Shown here piece after piece: positions 25,307 to 34,537 of a stretch of 64,000 nt of DNA (position 1 is its first letter; each line of letters begins with the position of its first letter). Position numbers and translations under genes: made by a program. Origin of the DNA: Taibaiella koreensis (GTDB lineage: Bacteria > Bacteroidota > Bacteroidia > Chitinophagales > Chitinophagaceae); assembly GCF_003545715.1 (NCBI RefSeq), contig NZ_QVNU01000002.1:434001-498000 (forward strand), in the 5' to 3' direction. Under the pieces are notes generated by a model. It had not been told where the DNA came from, did no database searches, and was given only the letters and a program-made list of their open reading frames with translations.

Positions 25307-25983
25307 GGAAAAAGCTGTAGTCGCTTTTTGTTATGTGGTGTTACTTGCTTTTATTATTTATGCCATGTTCTTTGTTAAGCAGCAAATTTACAATTTGCTT
25401 TAGTGTAAAACAAAATATATGGGCAATCCCTTCGGGTCAGGCTGCTATATGGGTTCGGTGCTTTGCACCCGCGGTTTAATCGGCGACATTGCACATCCCT
25501 ATTGCGTTTCCATTGTTACTATTCCAGCCATTTGACGCAGCAAAGATAACCTGCGTCCGTTGCAGCCTGCAAGGTCGGCGCGTAGCTTTAAGGCTACGCT
25601 TGCGGGTTTTGGCAAAATAATCTCCACCCCTTTTTTATCCGGCTCTCGCCGGTGCGTGTTTATGGGGTAGTATTTTTTTTCCAAAAACCTTGCCTGCTAC
25701 ACCGTTCGCTGGCTACGTGCGGCTTATCAAAAGGCAGGAGATAGCTTCTGCCGATCTGTTAATCGCAAATCATTTAAGAATAGGAAGAAAATGTGCTCAA
25801 AAAAGCGAAGATTGGATTGAATATTTTCTTACTTTTGTGGAATACGGCCCAAGATGGGATTAAAAAAAAATCCACAAATTTTCATTTTTGGGGGCGCGAA
25901 GGTAAAGCTTCTGTTTTAATTTTCCAAATAAATTAACGGCTTCTCTAAATTGAAAATGATGGATTTCAATAAACCATCATTTT

Positions 25984-26178
25984 ATGGGTAGAAAGCAATT
26001 CCTCGACAGTTTTTTCAGAATCATTACATTCTTAATGCCAAGTCTAATGATGGTTAAATCCATGATAGACAAAAAATTTCAGAATATTACATCTGAAATT
26101 TTGGTGCTTGTTATAATAGCAATAATTGGCTCTTTCCTGATTGGATTTAAAATAGGCGGACGAAAGGAAGACGGGTAA
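25984..26178 (+). CDS. possible small membrane protein
   Basis: 64 residues with two hydrophobic stretches: FFRIITFLMPSLMMVKSMI and ILVLVIIAIIGSFLIGFKIGG. It ends in a charged tail (GRKEDG). A perfect 10-bp inverted repeat (AAAATGATGG / CCATCATTTT, 25953-25983) ends at the base before its ATG and could hide or regulate the start. It is the only rightward gene in this stretch. Small size and isolation keep confidence moderate. Confidence 0.4.
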   Translation: MGRKQFLDSFFRIITFLMPSLMMVKSMIDKKFQNITSEILVLVIIAIIGSFLIGFKIGGRKEDG

Positions 26179-26198
26179 CCGCCACTGGCACGGCACTT

Positions 26199-26651
26199 TT
26201 AATGTTGTGTAAATGAAATCGCGCTGATCGTTTTTTCAAAAGACGCAAAATCTTTCTGATCCACACGGACAACCCATTTCGCCGAACAGCTCTTCGGTTC
26301 TATGATGGTAAACCAATCAGCCGCGATATATTTTCTTTTCGCTCTGTAGAAGGTAACGACATTGCCGTTATAAGTTTTCACAAAGTTACTGTCGGCAATA
26401 CGTATATAACTGCTGTCGAACATAGGTGAAAATTCGGTCAGTGACATGCTATATTTGTTCGTCCTGTTTTCGATAATTTTCCCGCAGGCTTCCTTTGCCT
26501 TTCCATCATCATCATGACGCTTGTACCGGGGTAAGTCTTTAAACCTATATTCATTTCCCGGAGCCTGCATCGTACAACCACTATTACAGATATTGGTCAC
26601 AGCGATATCCTGTGTTGCAAACAGGCATAAAAATAAAAGATATTTTATCAT
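26199..26651 (-). CDS. small exported protein after the RHS-core gene
   Basis: 150 residues with a short signal-like N-terminus (MIKYLLFLCLFATQDIAV) and four or five cysteines. Not recognised. Its start overlaps the stop of the RHS-core gene by 4 bp, so expression is coupled. In polymorphic toxin loci an overlapping small downstream gene is often the immunity protein; an exported immunity protein would fit an exported toxin. This is inference from layout only. Confidence 0.75.
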   Translation of the reverse strand: MIKYLLFLCLFATQDIAVTNICNSGCTMQAPGNEYRFKDLPRYKRHDDDGKAKEACGKIIENRTNKYSMSLTEFSPMFDSSYIRIADSNFVKTYNGNVVTFYRAKRKYIAADWFTIIEPKSCSAKWVVRVDQKDFASFEKTISAISFTQH

Positions 26652-27652
26652 GGCATTTGCGTTACTCCAGTTAGGTTTTCTTTTATCACCCCTTTCTTAG
26701 TTCCAGTCATTTGATATGTTTCCTGAATGATAACGGGTTTTCCGTTTGATGCATTCATTCTCGTTTCTTTTTGTTCTGTAGTTTTATCACCTGTCGGATT
26801 AATTCTTGTATCAGGAGAGATCATGACCTTTCCATCCATCACGCTTTTTTGACGAGTAGAACCATTATACTTGTTTTCTGCATCAATTGAGGAATTATGT
26901 GCGTCCAGTTCACCCATGCCGTTCGCCTGTTTTTGGAATTGCTCATTAGCTTCATGAATAAGCTTGCCATTGCCTGAAAGCGCCGTGGGTGAGCCACTGA
27001 TATTGTCAATATTATCGTATTGCTCGACATCACCGATATCAATCTGCCCGGTCTTGAAATTGCCGACATTGACCTCATCGCTATTCCTGACAATGCCTAT
27101 TGTCGTTTTCCCTGTTTCAAGGCTTGTAATCGGCAGGAAGGCATCGATTGCCGCCTGTTGTTGCGTCGAAACCGTACCAGAGAAAGAAGCGTTAGGGGTC
27201 ATGACAATTGAGCCACTGGAATTGGGAGCTACGGTGTAGGAACCACCGACTGCGCTTTGCATTCGTTGAACCGTTGCATTCACATCGGCGGCATCACCGT
27301 GAAAGATAAGTTCGGCCCCATCAGGGTCAACAAACAAGATTGGGTTATTGGCACAATACGCGTAAGGACTAATGCTCGGGTATTTAGCGGCTAGCGGGTC
27401 AATTTGCAGCCAGCGGCTTATGATTTCGGGCGGCATCGCAGCGGCGGTTATTTCTTGATCGGGCGCAAACCCCACAATCTGCCCGCTGTTGATATTATAG
27501 ATGATATTGCCGACTTGTTCGGTGGAGTCCTGATCGAATATTTCGACATACTTTCCTTTGCTAAGGGTCAGCACTTCTTTATTGCCATCCCCGGCAAAAG
27601 CCAGTCCGTTTAATAGGGTAAAGGCAAGGCCCATTGTTATAAAGCGATGCAT
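26648..27652 (-). CDS. orphan RHS-core protein with putative HExxE C-terminal domain
   Basis: 334 residues. A signal peptide (MHRFITMGLAFTLLNGLAFA) is followed after about 60 residues by the RHS-associated core end, RWLQIDPLAAKYPSISPYAYCANNP...VDPDG (80-112). No YD repeats are present, so this is only the junction end of an RHS protein fused to a signal peptide. The C-terminal 220 residues hold LIHEANEQ (H233, E234, E237) with H252 and E259 later, a layout that could bind zinc as a metallopeptidase. It may be a secreted toxin tip or a domesticated fragment. It overlaps the next gene by 4 bp. Confidence 0.8.
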   Translation of the reverse strand: MHRFITMGLAFTLLNGLAFAGDGNKEVLTLSKGKYVEIFDQDSTEQVGNIIYNINSGQIVGFAPDQEITAAAMPPEIISRWLQIDPLAAKYPSISPYAYCANNPILFVDPDGAELIFHGDAADVNATVQRMQSAVGGSYTVAPNSSGSIVMTPNASFSGTVSTQQQAAIDAFLPITSLETGKTTIGIVRNSDEVNVGNFKTGQIDIGDVEQYDNIDNISGSPTALSGNGKLIHEANEQFQKQANGMGELDAHNSSIDAENKYNGSTRQKSVMDGKVMISPDTRINPTGDKTTEQKETRMNASNGKPVIIQETYQMTGTKKGVIKENLTGVTQMP

Positions 27653-27666
27653 AGGTGTTTGGGTGT

Positions 27667-28767
27667 TTACTCGGTGAAATTAGTGATTTTTTTATTTGAA
27701 TATTTGTTTTGCTGCGACTTCAATTCTGCCAGCCATTCCAGATACATTTTTACCGGCATACGCCTGTATCCTAACCTATGGATTTTTGTTACCAGATCAT
27801 TCATACGGACGTAATCGGCTTTAGCGTTTGTATCTCGGGCAATATAGGCTTTGAAATCAGTAATCCCGGAGGCTTTCATATTGCTGGAAAATTGCCGTTC
27901 ATAGACTTTAGATTGTAGCAATAGGGCGTTAATATGATCAGGGAAGTATTTCAGGGCTGTGATACAGCATTGCAACATAAAACTATCCGTTCCCAGCCCT
28001 TTCAATACTTCGTAGCCTTGTGCAAGATCAACAAGGCACATGGCTATGCTTTGTCTATCGCCAATCGTGTCCATGTAAATGCCGTTTTGAATGGCGTTCA
28101 GATGCACATAGCCAGAAGCCATGACCCATGCGTCTATCGGGAACTGACCGCTTGTAAGCTCGGTGTTATACCAGCCATCTTGCTCGGAAAGCAGCTTTAG
28201 ATAAATATGGTTCGGAGCCAGCGACAGCCATGCCTTTGCCCCTAATTCATGGGCAATCATTTTGTACAGATAGGGCATAGAATGGCAGTTGCCTTTGTGC
28301 GTTTCCAGCAAGGTCGCCACAAACATATCTGCCCAATTGGTTGAACCGTCAAAATCTGAAAAATTGTATCTGTAAGGCTGATGGTATAATATTTTGCCGT
28401 CCACGGTCGCAAGTGCTACGCTATCGGTCATAAGTCGGAAGATAGCGGCATAAATGCCTACCGTTGCGCTGTCTTTGAAATGATAATTGATCGGATTGGC
28501 AGCAAGAACGGACCTTGCCAGCCCGGCCAGCTTCTTTATTTCGGCATCATAAGCGGGATATGATATGCCGCCGCCGAAATAGGCATTCTCAACCGCATAG
28601 ACCGCATCCTTGAAATTATAATCATGCTTTTCAAGCATTGTATTCAGGCGATTAAAGGCTGTTTGATAATCTGCCTTTATAGCCAGACTGTCCCGGTACG
28701 CCGCCGCCTGAAAGCCAAGCAACAGAACAAAGACGCTAAAGATAAAGCCTGATTTAATTAGCCCCAT
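27667..28767 (-). CDS. exported transglutaminase-like protein 2
   Basis: 366 residues with a signal peptide (MGLIKSGFIFSVFVLLLGFQAAA). The core GNCHSMPYLYKMIAHELGAKAW...PNHIYLK shows C161 and H187 as a transglutaminase/papain-like Cys-His pair. It is a paralogue of the gene just upstream: both have the same C-to-H spacing of 26 residues and shared blocks (VENAYFG..., YRYNFSDFDGSTNW, IDAWVMASGYVHLNAI). The start overlaps the upstream gene by 14 bp. Substrate unknown; a protein cross-linker, protease or peptidoglycan enzyme are all possible. Confidence 0.82.
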   Translation of the reverse strand: MGLIKSGFIFSVFVLLLGFQAAAYRDSLAIKADYQTAFNRLNTMLEKHDYNFKDAVYAVENAYFGGGISYPAYDAEIKKLAGLARSVLAANPINYHFKDSATVGIYAAIFRLMTDSVALATVDGKILYHQPYRYNFSDFDGSTNWADMFVATLLETHKGNCHSMPYLYKMIAHELGAKAWLSLAPNHIYLKLLSEQDGWYNTELTSGQFPIDAWVMASGYVHLNAIQNGIYMDTIGDRQSIAMCLVDLAQGYEVLKGLGTDSFMLQCCITALKYFPDHINALLLQSKVYERQFSSNMKASGITDFKAYIARDTNAKADYVRMNDLVTKIHRLGYRRMPVKMYLEWLAELKSQQNKYSNKKITNFTE

Positions 28768-30115
28768 TGGATAAAGTCGGTTTATGCGTTTTCTGATAGT
28801 GCAGGAATAATTCGTAATCCTGTTTCCTTTTTTGCTCGTCAGCAGATTTCAGCCAGTCTTCATATTCTTCGGCGTGCATTTCTGCATATCCGGCGTTATC
28901 AAGATCGGCATAAGATGCAAGCATAGCATCGTGGAGTTTCTTCATGTTCGGAATACGCAAAACCTGTTCCTTTGGCATACCACCTAACTGCGCAAGGCTT
29001 TGCTTGAACATATCCGTGATATAGTTCGCTTTCATAGCCATTGCATGGGCATCGTTCGGATAATATTTTTGCGCCGTTTCGATACAGCGGCCCACGAAAT
29101 AATCCGACCCGAATTTGCGCATGTAGCCCGCCGCCAGATCGCCTATAAGAAAGGCAATCTGCTGTTGCAAGCCCACGGTATCAAGATAGATGTGACTGCG
29201 AAGTGCCGAAGCCTTGATATAGCCGCTTGCCAGAACAAACGCATCGGTTGTTATATGCCCGTTGGTCAATTCCACATTTTTAAATGTGCTGCCGCTTTGA
29301 TACTTGGCAAAGCAATGCGAAGGGCCGAAACTCATATAAGCCTTTGCGCCGAATTCTTCGGCCAGTATATTGAACAGCAGCGGCATGGAATGACATTGCC
29401 CATAGCCTGTATTTAGCAGCTTCGTGACGAACATTTTCGTCCAGTCTTCACGGCCATAGAAATCGTCAAAGTCATAATGGAGCGGTGTGCTTGTCGCTTT
29501 CTTTCCGGTTCGAGGGTCGGTGATCGTCAGCGGTTCGCTCAAAAGACGAAACAGCATGTAATTTTTAGCTTCATTCCCCGTATCTGCTTTATCCTGCCTC
29601 ATTTTCTGCCGGGCAAACTCAACAAGATTGCGGATACGCTGATCGTATGCGGCATAATTCATCTTGTTATCGAACCATGCATTTTCGACGATGAAAACAG
29701 CCTGCTTCAGACTGGCAGGCTGTTGGCCCGTCAGCATATTGTTTAGCTGATTATATGCCTGTACATAGGCAGCAGCTTCGGGATTGCCCGGAAGTGTAGC
29801 AGCAGCATAACCGCTGCCAGTTTTGGGGCCAAATGCGTCTGCAATTTCATCCAGAATTTGTTGTTTTTGCAAAGCCTCTTGCCGTTGCTCTTGTTCCAGC
29901 CTGCGGCGGTCAGCTTCATAAATAGCCATTGCGTCCGGTTGCTTGTTTTGAAAAGCTGGGCTGGTTGAGGGAGTGCCAGAATTAAATCGCACAACATTGG
30001 CAGGCTGAATTGTCGCAGGTTGCGGCTCTTGTGGTAATTGCGGCATTTGCCAGCTCTGGGCGAGAGCAGCCGAAGAAAAGAAAATGCCGAAAGCCAACGA
30101 AAACAGTGTTCGCAT
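28754..30115 (-). CDS. exported transglutaminase-like protein 1
   Basis: 453 residues from the ATG at 30115, which gives a clean signal peptide (MRTLFSLAFGIFFSSAALAQ); a start at 30181 would add 22 residues. A Pro/Gln-rich region and a Glu/Gln-rich coiled segment (EADRRRLEQEQRQEALQKQQ) precede the catalytic part with GQCHSMPLLFNILAEEFGAKAY and C241/H267. Paralogue of the downstream gene, with an extra N-terminal domain. First gene of the leftward secreted-protein cluster. The 320 bp between it and the divergent nuclease gene at 30438 are AT-rich and should contain both promoters, but no consensus box is clear. Confidence 0.82.
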   Translation of the reverse strand: MRTLFSLAFGIFFSSAALAQSWQMPQLPQEPQPATIQPANVVRFNSGTPSTSPAFQNKQPDAMAIYEADRRRLEQEQRQEALQKQQILDEIADAFGPKTGSGYAAATLPGNPEAAAYVQAYNQLNNMLTGQQPASLKQAVFIVENAWFDNKMNYAAYDQRIRNLVEFARQKMRQDKADTGNEAKNYMLFRLLSEPLTITDPRTGKKATSTPLHYDFDDFYGREDWTKMFVTKLLNTGYGQCHSMPLLFNILAEEFGAKAYMSFGPSHCFAKYQSGSTFKNVELTNGHITTDAFVLASGYIKASALRSHIYLDTVGLQQQIAFLIGDLAAGYMRKFGSDYFVGRCIETAQKYYPNDAHAMAMKANYITDMFKQSLAQLGGMPKEQVLRIPNMKKLHDAMLASYADLDNAGYAEMHAEEYEDWLKSADEQKRKQDYELFLHYQKTHKPTLSNGAN

Positions 30116-30437
30116 TGGTTGATAGTGTTTTAGGTTTGGTGAGGCTAAGGTAAATATTTTATTTTCAAATAAATGCTTCATTCTTATATCGAAGCGCTTG
30201 CTACCGTGAGGACGACCTCTAAGCCAGCAGACCCTAAATAATCGTATTGTAAAGTATCTGGAAAAGCTTATTTTTGAGAAAGCGGTGACATAACTAATGT
30301 TTATGACTGGAGTGTTTTAAACATTTCAAAAATGTAAATCATTTACTATCAATGATATAATAACCAATAATCGGCAATAGCAAAAAAAACGAGGACTCGC
30401 TAATAAGTAAAAATAAAATTAATAAGGGCAGTGTGAC

Positions 30438-32042
30438 ATGACTAAAATACCAGAACAGGAAAAATATAATAGCTTCTTACTTGAGATATTGGGTGAAAGG
30501 CTCTTTGAATCAGGCAAAGAGCTTAACAGACTCTTGGCTGAAAAGTTTTCGATATCCGATAGCAATGCTAGAAAAATCGTGAGTCGGGCTTCTGCTTCAG
30601 ATACAATTAAATCGTCTAAGCCCTATACATTCGGTAATAGACAGTATGTTTATTTATTGCCTGATGTAGAACTAACATCCAGCAGAATAAAAACGATCTG
30701 CCAAAAACACCGTCCTCCAATCTACCGCCTTATGAATTATATGGACAATAACGGCGGTATTGTTTCATATTATGAGGCTTTAAAACTCACAGCTTCGCCA
30801 GAAGAAACATCGTCAACAAAAGTTCAATCTTTAAGGGATATCATAAAAATCCTTACTAAAATGAACATTGTGTATGAAAAGGCAGATAGCAATAACGTCA
30901 ATTATATTTTAAATAAAGCTGATGGAGCAGCATTGCCAGAGACAATGGAATTATCGTTGATGAATCAACAATATTCAAAAATGGTTTTGGACTGTTCTTT
31001 TATTCCTGATATCTTAAAGTGGTTGTACAATACAAATATAATTGGAACATCACAAAATATTTATAGGAACAAGAAGACTCCTTCGGTAGGTGCCAAGCAT
31101 AATAATTTACTTTGGGATGCATTTGGCTATACAAAAGCAACAGGTATAAATCCCACAGTGGCGGTGAAAGCCGACACGCTAGAAAAGCAAACCTTAGTTG
31201 TACTGGATGTCGTTCTTGCAACTGAATATAGCCAAGACAATTTAGACGGATTTTTATCGAGGGTTCAGATAAATAAGCACTCTGTAATTCAACACAATCG
31301 AAAAATATTGCCTATCATAATCTACAAAGAATGTTCAGATCTTGTTTTAAATAAAATCGGAAAACTGGGCTTTATTGCGTTTGATATCGGTTCCATTTTC
31401 GGAACGAGAATTTACTCTGTAATACAAGAGTTAAACGAAATTAATAATCTCTCTAATGTAGATAATATTGACGAGGCAGTAGAATCAATCCTAAACACAA
31501 TTCGAGAGTCGGGCCAAGAAGATGCACTGAAGGATTTAAAAGGTGTCCTATTTGAAGCCTTAATGTATCCTATACTTTCACACTTATATCCAAATGCCAG
31601 TATGGAGCGAGGACGCACTCTATCAATGCAACTGGATGGGAAGAAGGTTTACTATGAATATGATTATATAATAGACTCCAGCAACCCTGCTGAAGTAGTC
31701 ATTGTAGAGCTAAAAGGCTACACTTCTGCATCAGTAATCAATCTAGGCGATGCAAATACAAAAGCCACATTAAAATGGTTCTTCAGAAAGACATTTCCGT
31801 TTGCCCAACAATACATTAAGGAAAGCATGTTTATTCAAAAGCCGATTAAAGCTACCTTTATAACATCAGCCAATTTTTGGGATGACGGCAAGGCTTTCAT
31901 TGAACAAATGAATAAAAGCAAGCTTAAACCATCGAAACTAAATGCCGGCTATGCTCATAACGATCTACTTGAATTATTAGAAGCTAGCGGATTCAATAAA
32001 GAGAAGGATATAATCAAAAAATTCTACGTAAAAAACGATTGA
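30438..32042 (+). CDS. putative PD-(D/E)xK nuclease, likely defence protein
   Basis: 534 residues, not assigned to a named family. The N-terminus looks like winged helix-turn-helix segments (LNRLLAEKFSISDSNARKIVSRA; an ISYYEAL-type second copy further on). The C-terminal part has E373 in LFEALMYP, D409 in YEYDYII and E424-x-K426 in VVIVELKGY: the order and spacing of a PD-(D/E)xK nuclease core. It is AT-rich, faces away from the secreted cluster and is the last gene before the right end of element 1, a usual place for defence cargo. A single-protein restriction or abortive-infection role is inferred. Confidence 0.7.
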   Translation: MTKIPEQEKYNSFLLEILGERLFESGKELNRLLAEKFSISDSNARKIVSRASASDTIKSSKPYTFGNRQYVYLLPDVELTSSRIKTICQKHRPPIYRLMNYMDNNGGIVSYYEALKLTASPEETSSTKVQSLRDIIKILTKMNIVYEKADSNNVNYILNKADGAALPETMELSLMNQQYSKMVLDCSFIPDILKWLYNTNIIGTSQNIYRNKKTPSVGAKHNNLLWDAFGYTKATGINPTVAVKADTLEKQTLVVLDVVLATEYSQDNLDGFLSRVQINKHSVIQHNRKILPIIIYKECSDLVLNKIGKLGFIAFDIGSIFGTRIYSVIQELNEINNLSNVDNIDEAVESILNTIRESGQEDALKDLKGVLFEALMYPILSHLYPNASMERGRTLSMQLDGKKVYYEYDYIIDSSNPAEVVIVELKGYTSASVINLGDANTKATLKWFFRKTFPFAQQYIKESMFIQKPIKATFITSANFWDDGKAFIEQMNKSKLKPSKLNAGYAHNDLLELLEASGFNKEKDIIKKFYVKND

Positions 32043-32187
32043 TGAAGATTTGATACGCTTATCGAACAACGATCATTCATATTGATGATTTGATTATTTA
32101 TTTTGATTGTATTTAAGCTCAATTATTTAATAATTTCACTTACAATCAACAATATTCTTTCTAATTCTTGCATAGAATTATCCCCAA

Positions 32188-32240
32188 AGTGTTCAAGTAC
32201 GCTCCCATGAGGGGCACAAACGGGAGTGTACTTGAACACT
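32188..32240. repeat. attR of element 1 with long inverted flanks
   Basis: The 17-bp core (32211-32227) lies inside a 19-bp inverted repeat: 32188-32206 and 32222-32240 are reverse complements with one mismatch, around a 15-bp centre. The left arm belongs to element 1 and the outer right arm to element 2. Serine recombinases bind such half-sites on each side of the crossover. Confidence 0.82.
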
Positions 32241-32250
32241 CAAAAACTAC

Positions 32251-32285
32251 AACAGGCTTCTCGATGGAGGAGCCTGTTTTGTTTT
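32251..32285 (+). terminator. terminator at the left end of element 2
   Basis: Stem AACAGGC / GCCTGTT extended by TCTC/GAGGA-type pairs, followed by TTGTTTTT. It lies 24 bp after the attachment core, at the same place as the terminator at 4484 behind attL. The rest of 32286-32514 has no supported gene. Confidence 0.65.
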
Positions 32286-32514
32286 TATTATATCTAGAGA
32301 CAAAGTGTAACACGCTAGCGCGTCCGCCGGCAGGGGGGAAGTTCTGAGAAATTTATTCCCATTTAATTTATTCAAAAGTGAAAGATTTAAATTCTTACCT
32401 TGAGAAGCAGCTTTTGACAATCCATCATACTCAAAGATAGACTGAGAAATTACTGGTTCATCTTTTTGATACGTCCTTTTAATTGGTAAAATACCGTTTA
32501 AAATCACAAGCAAT

Positions 32515-34377
32515 ATGATCCCGTCTAACATTCAATCTTCGCATATTATACAGGCTATCGAATTGGTCAACGAACAAGGATACAATTCACGTAGAGAAGC
32601 TAAAGATTACAATTTGTACTTTGATAGGAGAATTTATCCGCCAAAAATAATTATCTCTTACGCAAATATTTTTGCCAATGGTACGCAGTGGCCAGCATCA
32701 TCTTTTAGTGGCGGAACTGAAACTAATGATTTTCTGATTAAAAGAGGATTTCCGATTCTTTGCAACGAACGTAAAAATCCTGAAGGCTTTTTTACAAATG
32801 AAGAGTTACTGTTCTTTGATCACTGTGTGAATACTCCATACGATCATAATGACCCTATATCGAGGAATGCTGGTGATTTTATCGCGCAATATATCTGGGA
32901 ACGATCAAAAGCTTGGGCTGACCGTATAACACACATAAAAGACTTTAAAAGAAAAGGCCGCGTAAGTTGGAACGAACAGCGGAATAATAGCACCAAACAA
33001 GCCTTCAAAGCTTATTCCTGGTATCGTCTCCATCATAACGTTTATCATCATGAAAAAGTATTTTACACTGTTGGTGTCGATGGCCCACCTTTGCACGGCT
33101 TTGTGCATTCACGCTTACTAATTAAGCTCGATTGCTACAGGTCGAAAATGACTATAGAGGAACAAGAGGTGTTCGATGATTTATTAAGTACTAGAAATAT
33201 TAAGAAGCAGTTTATTGAATTGAATAATAAATTGCAGTGGGAGGAAATTATTATTCTTTCAAAACAATATATTGACAGTACTTTCGATGTTTATCTGGAG
33301 GCAATTCAAGTAGTAAGAAACCGTACTCCTGAAATGGCTGCTCGAATTACTTGGAATTCACGGGAATGGGTTAAGCCTTCAGGCAGATCAGGAAAATCCA
33401 TCAGCAGAGCAGACACCCAAGAGAAGCGATACGGCTATACTCCAGAAGAATGGCTTTTTGATTTTGATAAAGTTCTCGATGATTTTCATTACGCTAGGAT
33501 GGAGGCCGTAAATGCAGATCACCATATTGGTGAAACATATAACCTTACTTTATTTGCACATGAATCTATAGAAGGACAATGGTTCTGGATTGCAAGAATT
33601 CAGAACGCCTATGTGATTGATTCTGAAATATCCGAACAAATAAGCCGCCGATATAGGAGTGAAAAATGGCTGGAGGAACAGAACAGCCAATTGGACGCAT
33701 TCTCTGACGTAGGAAGCACTCATTATATGCAAACGAGAGACTCTAAACGTTTCAATGTCCGATTTCGTCCGGAAGATGTAGTCTTGTATAATTACGAACC
33801 TTTTAGAGACACCGACAAAATCCCATCTAATCACTATAATCTTCCTTTGTTAAAAAAACTACCAGAATTCAAGGCCTTGTCAAACGATGATGAAAAAGTG
33901 ACAACCATTATATATGGAAGCGAGATGGAAGACCAGCCTTTGAAAACAATAACGAGAAATTATACTCACCACTTAACTGAACTTGAGAACGTTCATCGCA
34001 AGGTTCAAACTGGGTATGCTAAATACCTGCGAGAACAAATATCCTCTGGACACAAAATATTTACGGAAAGTTATAAAATACGAGATAAGACACGCATCGA
34101 TATATTAGAGCTAACAAACGATGGGAAACACATATTTTACGAGGTTAAAACTTATCCTAATTGCCGATATTCGATTCGGGTGGCAGTCGGACAATTATTG
34201 GAGTATGCCTATTTTCCGGATGGATGCTTAACTAACGAATTTGTTATTGTTTCCCACCTTCCTGCAGGGGAAATAGAACTGAAATACCTAAACCATTTAT
34301 CAAAAAAATTAGGTGTTATCATTCGCTATGTTTGTTATGATCATCATAATCATCAGGTCATACCTAACAGTTATTGA
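32515..34377 (+). CDS. putative McrA-like/DUF3883-like restriction protein
   Basis: 620 residues. The N-terminus (IIQAIELVNEQGYNSRREAKDYNLYFDRRIYPPKIIISYA) matches the pattern of the ScoMcrA-type N-terminal head domain found in modification-dependent restriction enzymes. The C-terminus has D529 in RIDILEL, E543-V-K545 in FYEVKTY and Q560 in VGQLLEY, fitting a PD-(D/E)xK/DUF3883-like nuclease. A substrate-recognition middle region is not recognised. Probably degrades foreign DNA, perhaps modified DNA. AT-rich, alone, and the only gene of element 2. Confidence 0.75.
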   Translation: MIPSNIQSSHIIQAIELVNEQGYNSRREAKDYNLYFDRRIYPPKIIISYANIFANGTQWPASSFSGGTETNDFLIKRGFPILCNERKNPEGFFTNEELLFFDHCVNTPYDHNDPISRNAGDFIAQYIWERSKAWADRITHIKDFKRKGRVSWNEQRNNSTKQAFKAYSWYRLHHNVYHHEKVFYTVGVDGPPLHGFVHSRLLIKLDCYRSKMTIEEQEVFDDLLSTRNIKKQFIELNNKLQWEEIIILSKQYIDSTFDVYLEAIQVVRNRTPEMAARITWNSREWVKPSGRSGKSISRADTQEKRYGYTPEEWLFDFDKVLDDFHYARMEAVNADHHIGETYNLTLFAHESIEGQWFWIARIQNAYVIDSEISEQISRRYRSEKWLEEQNSQLDAFSDVGSTHYMQTRDSKRFNVRFRPEDVVLYNYEPFRDTDKIPSNHYNLPLLKKLPEFKALSNDDEKVTTIIYGSEMEDQPLKTITRNYTHHLTELENVHRKVQTGYAKYLREQISSGHKIFTESYKIRDKTRIDILELTNDGKHIFYEVKTYPNCRYSIRVAVGQLLEYAYFPDGCLTNEFVIVSHLPAGEIELKYLNHLSKKLGVIIRYVCYDHHNHQVIPNSY

Positions 34378-34537
34378 TTGTGCTTGAGTCGTTTAAACAA
34401 AATTTTTTGCCTTCAACCATTAATTAGCTTATACAGAGCTTTAAGAAAACAAAAATCAAAAAGACTACATAATCTGATTGATAATCAATAGCAATCGTTC
34501 CAAATCCTGATGGAAATTACAATAAAGTGTTTAACTA

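Larger units (their letters stand above)
4452..32227. mobile_element. integrative mobilizable element 1 at tRNA-Leu (27.8 kb)
   Basis: Bounded by a perfect 17-bp direct repeat at 4452-4468 (tRNA-Leu 3' end) and 32211-32227. It contains a serine recombinase next to the left end, a MobF relaxase, a VirD4/TraG-like ATPase, RadC, primase-like and excisionase-like genes, and cargo. There is no VirB4-like ATPase or other mating-pair gene, so transfer would need a helper conjugation system. The cargo includes a Gabija pair, a tyrosine recombinase, a secreted-protein cluster and a putative nuclease. Confidence 0.88.

Noticed and set aside
25499-25684. 61-residue minus-strand ORF in the 840-bp gap
   Set aside because: No recognisable domain, no partner gene, and it overlaps repeat-like DNA; coding signal too weak.
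4452-32227. self-transmissible conjugative element
   Set aside because: No VirB4/TraG-type assembly ATPase, pilus or mating-pair genes were found, so only mobilization is supported.
32247-32531. 94-residue minus-strand ORF
   Set aside because: Covers the element 2 terminator and the start of the restriction gene; no domain seen.
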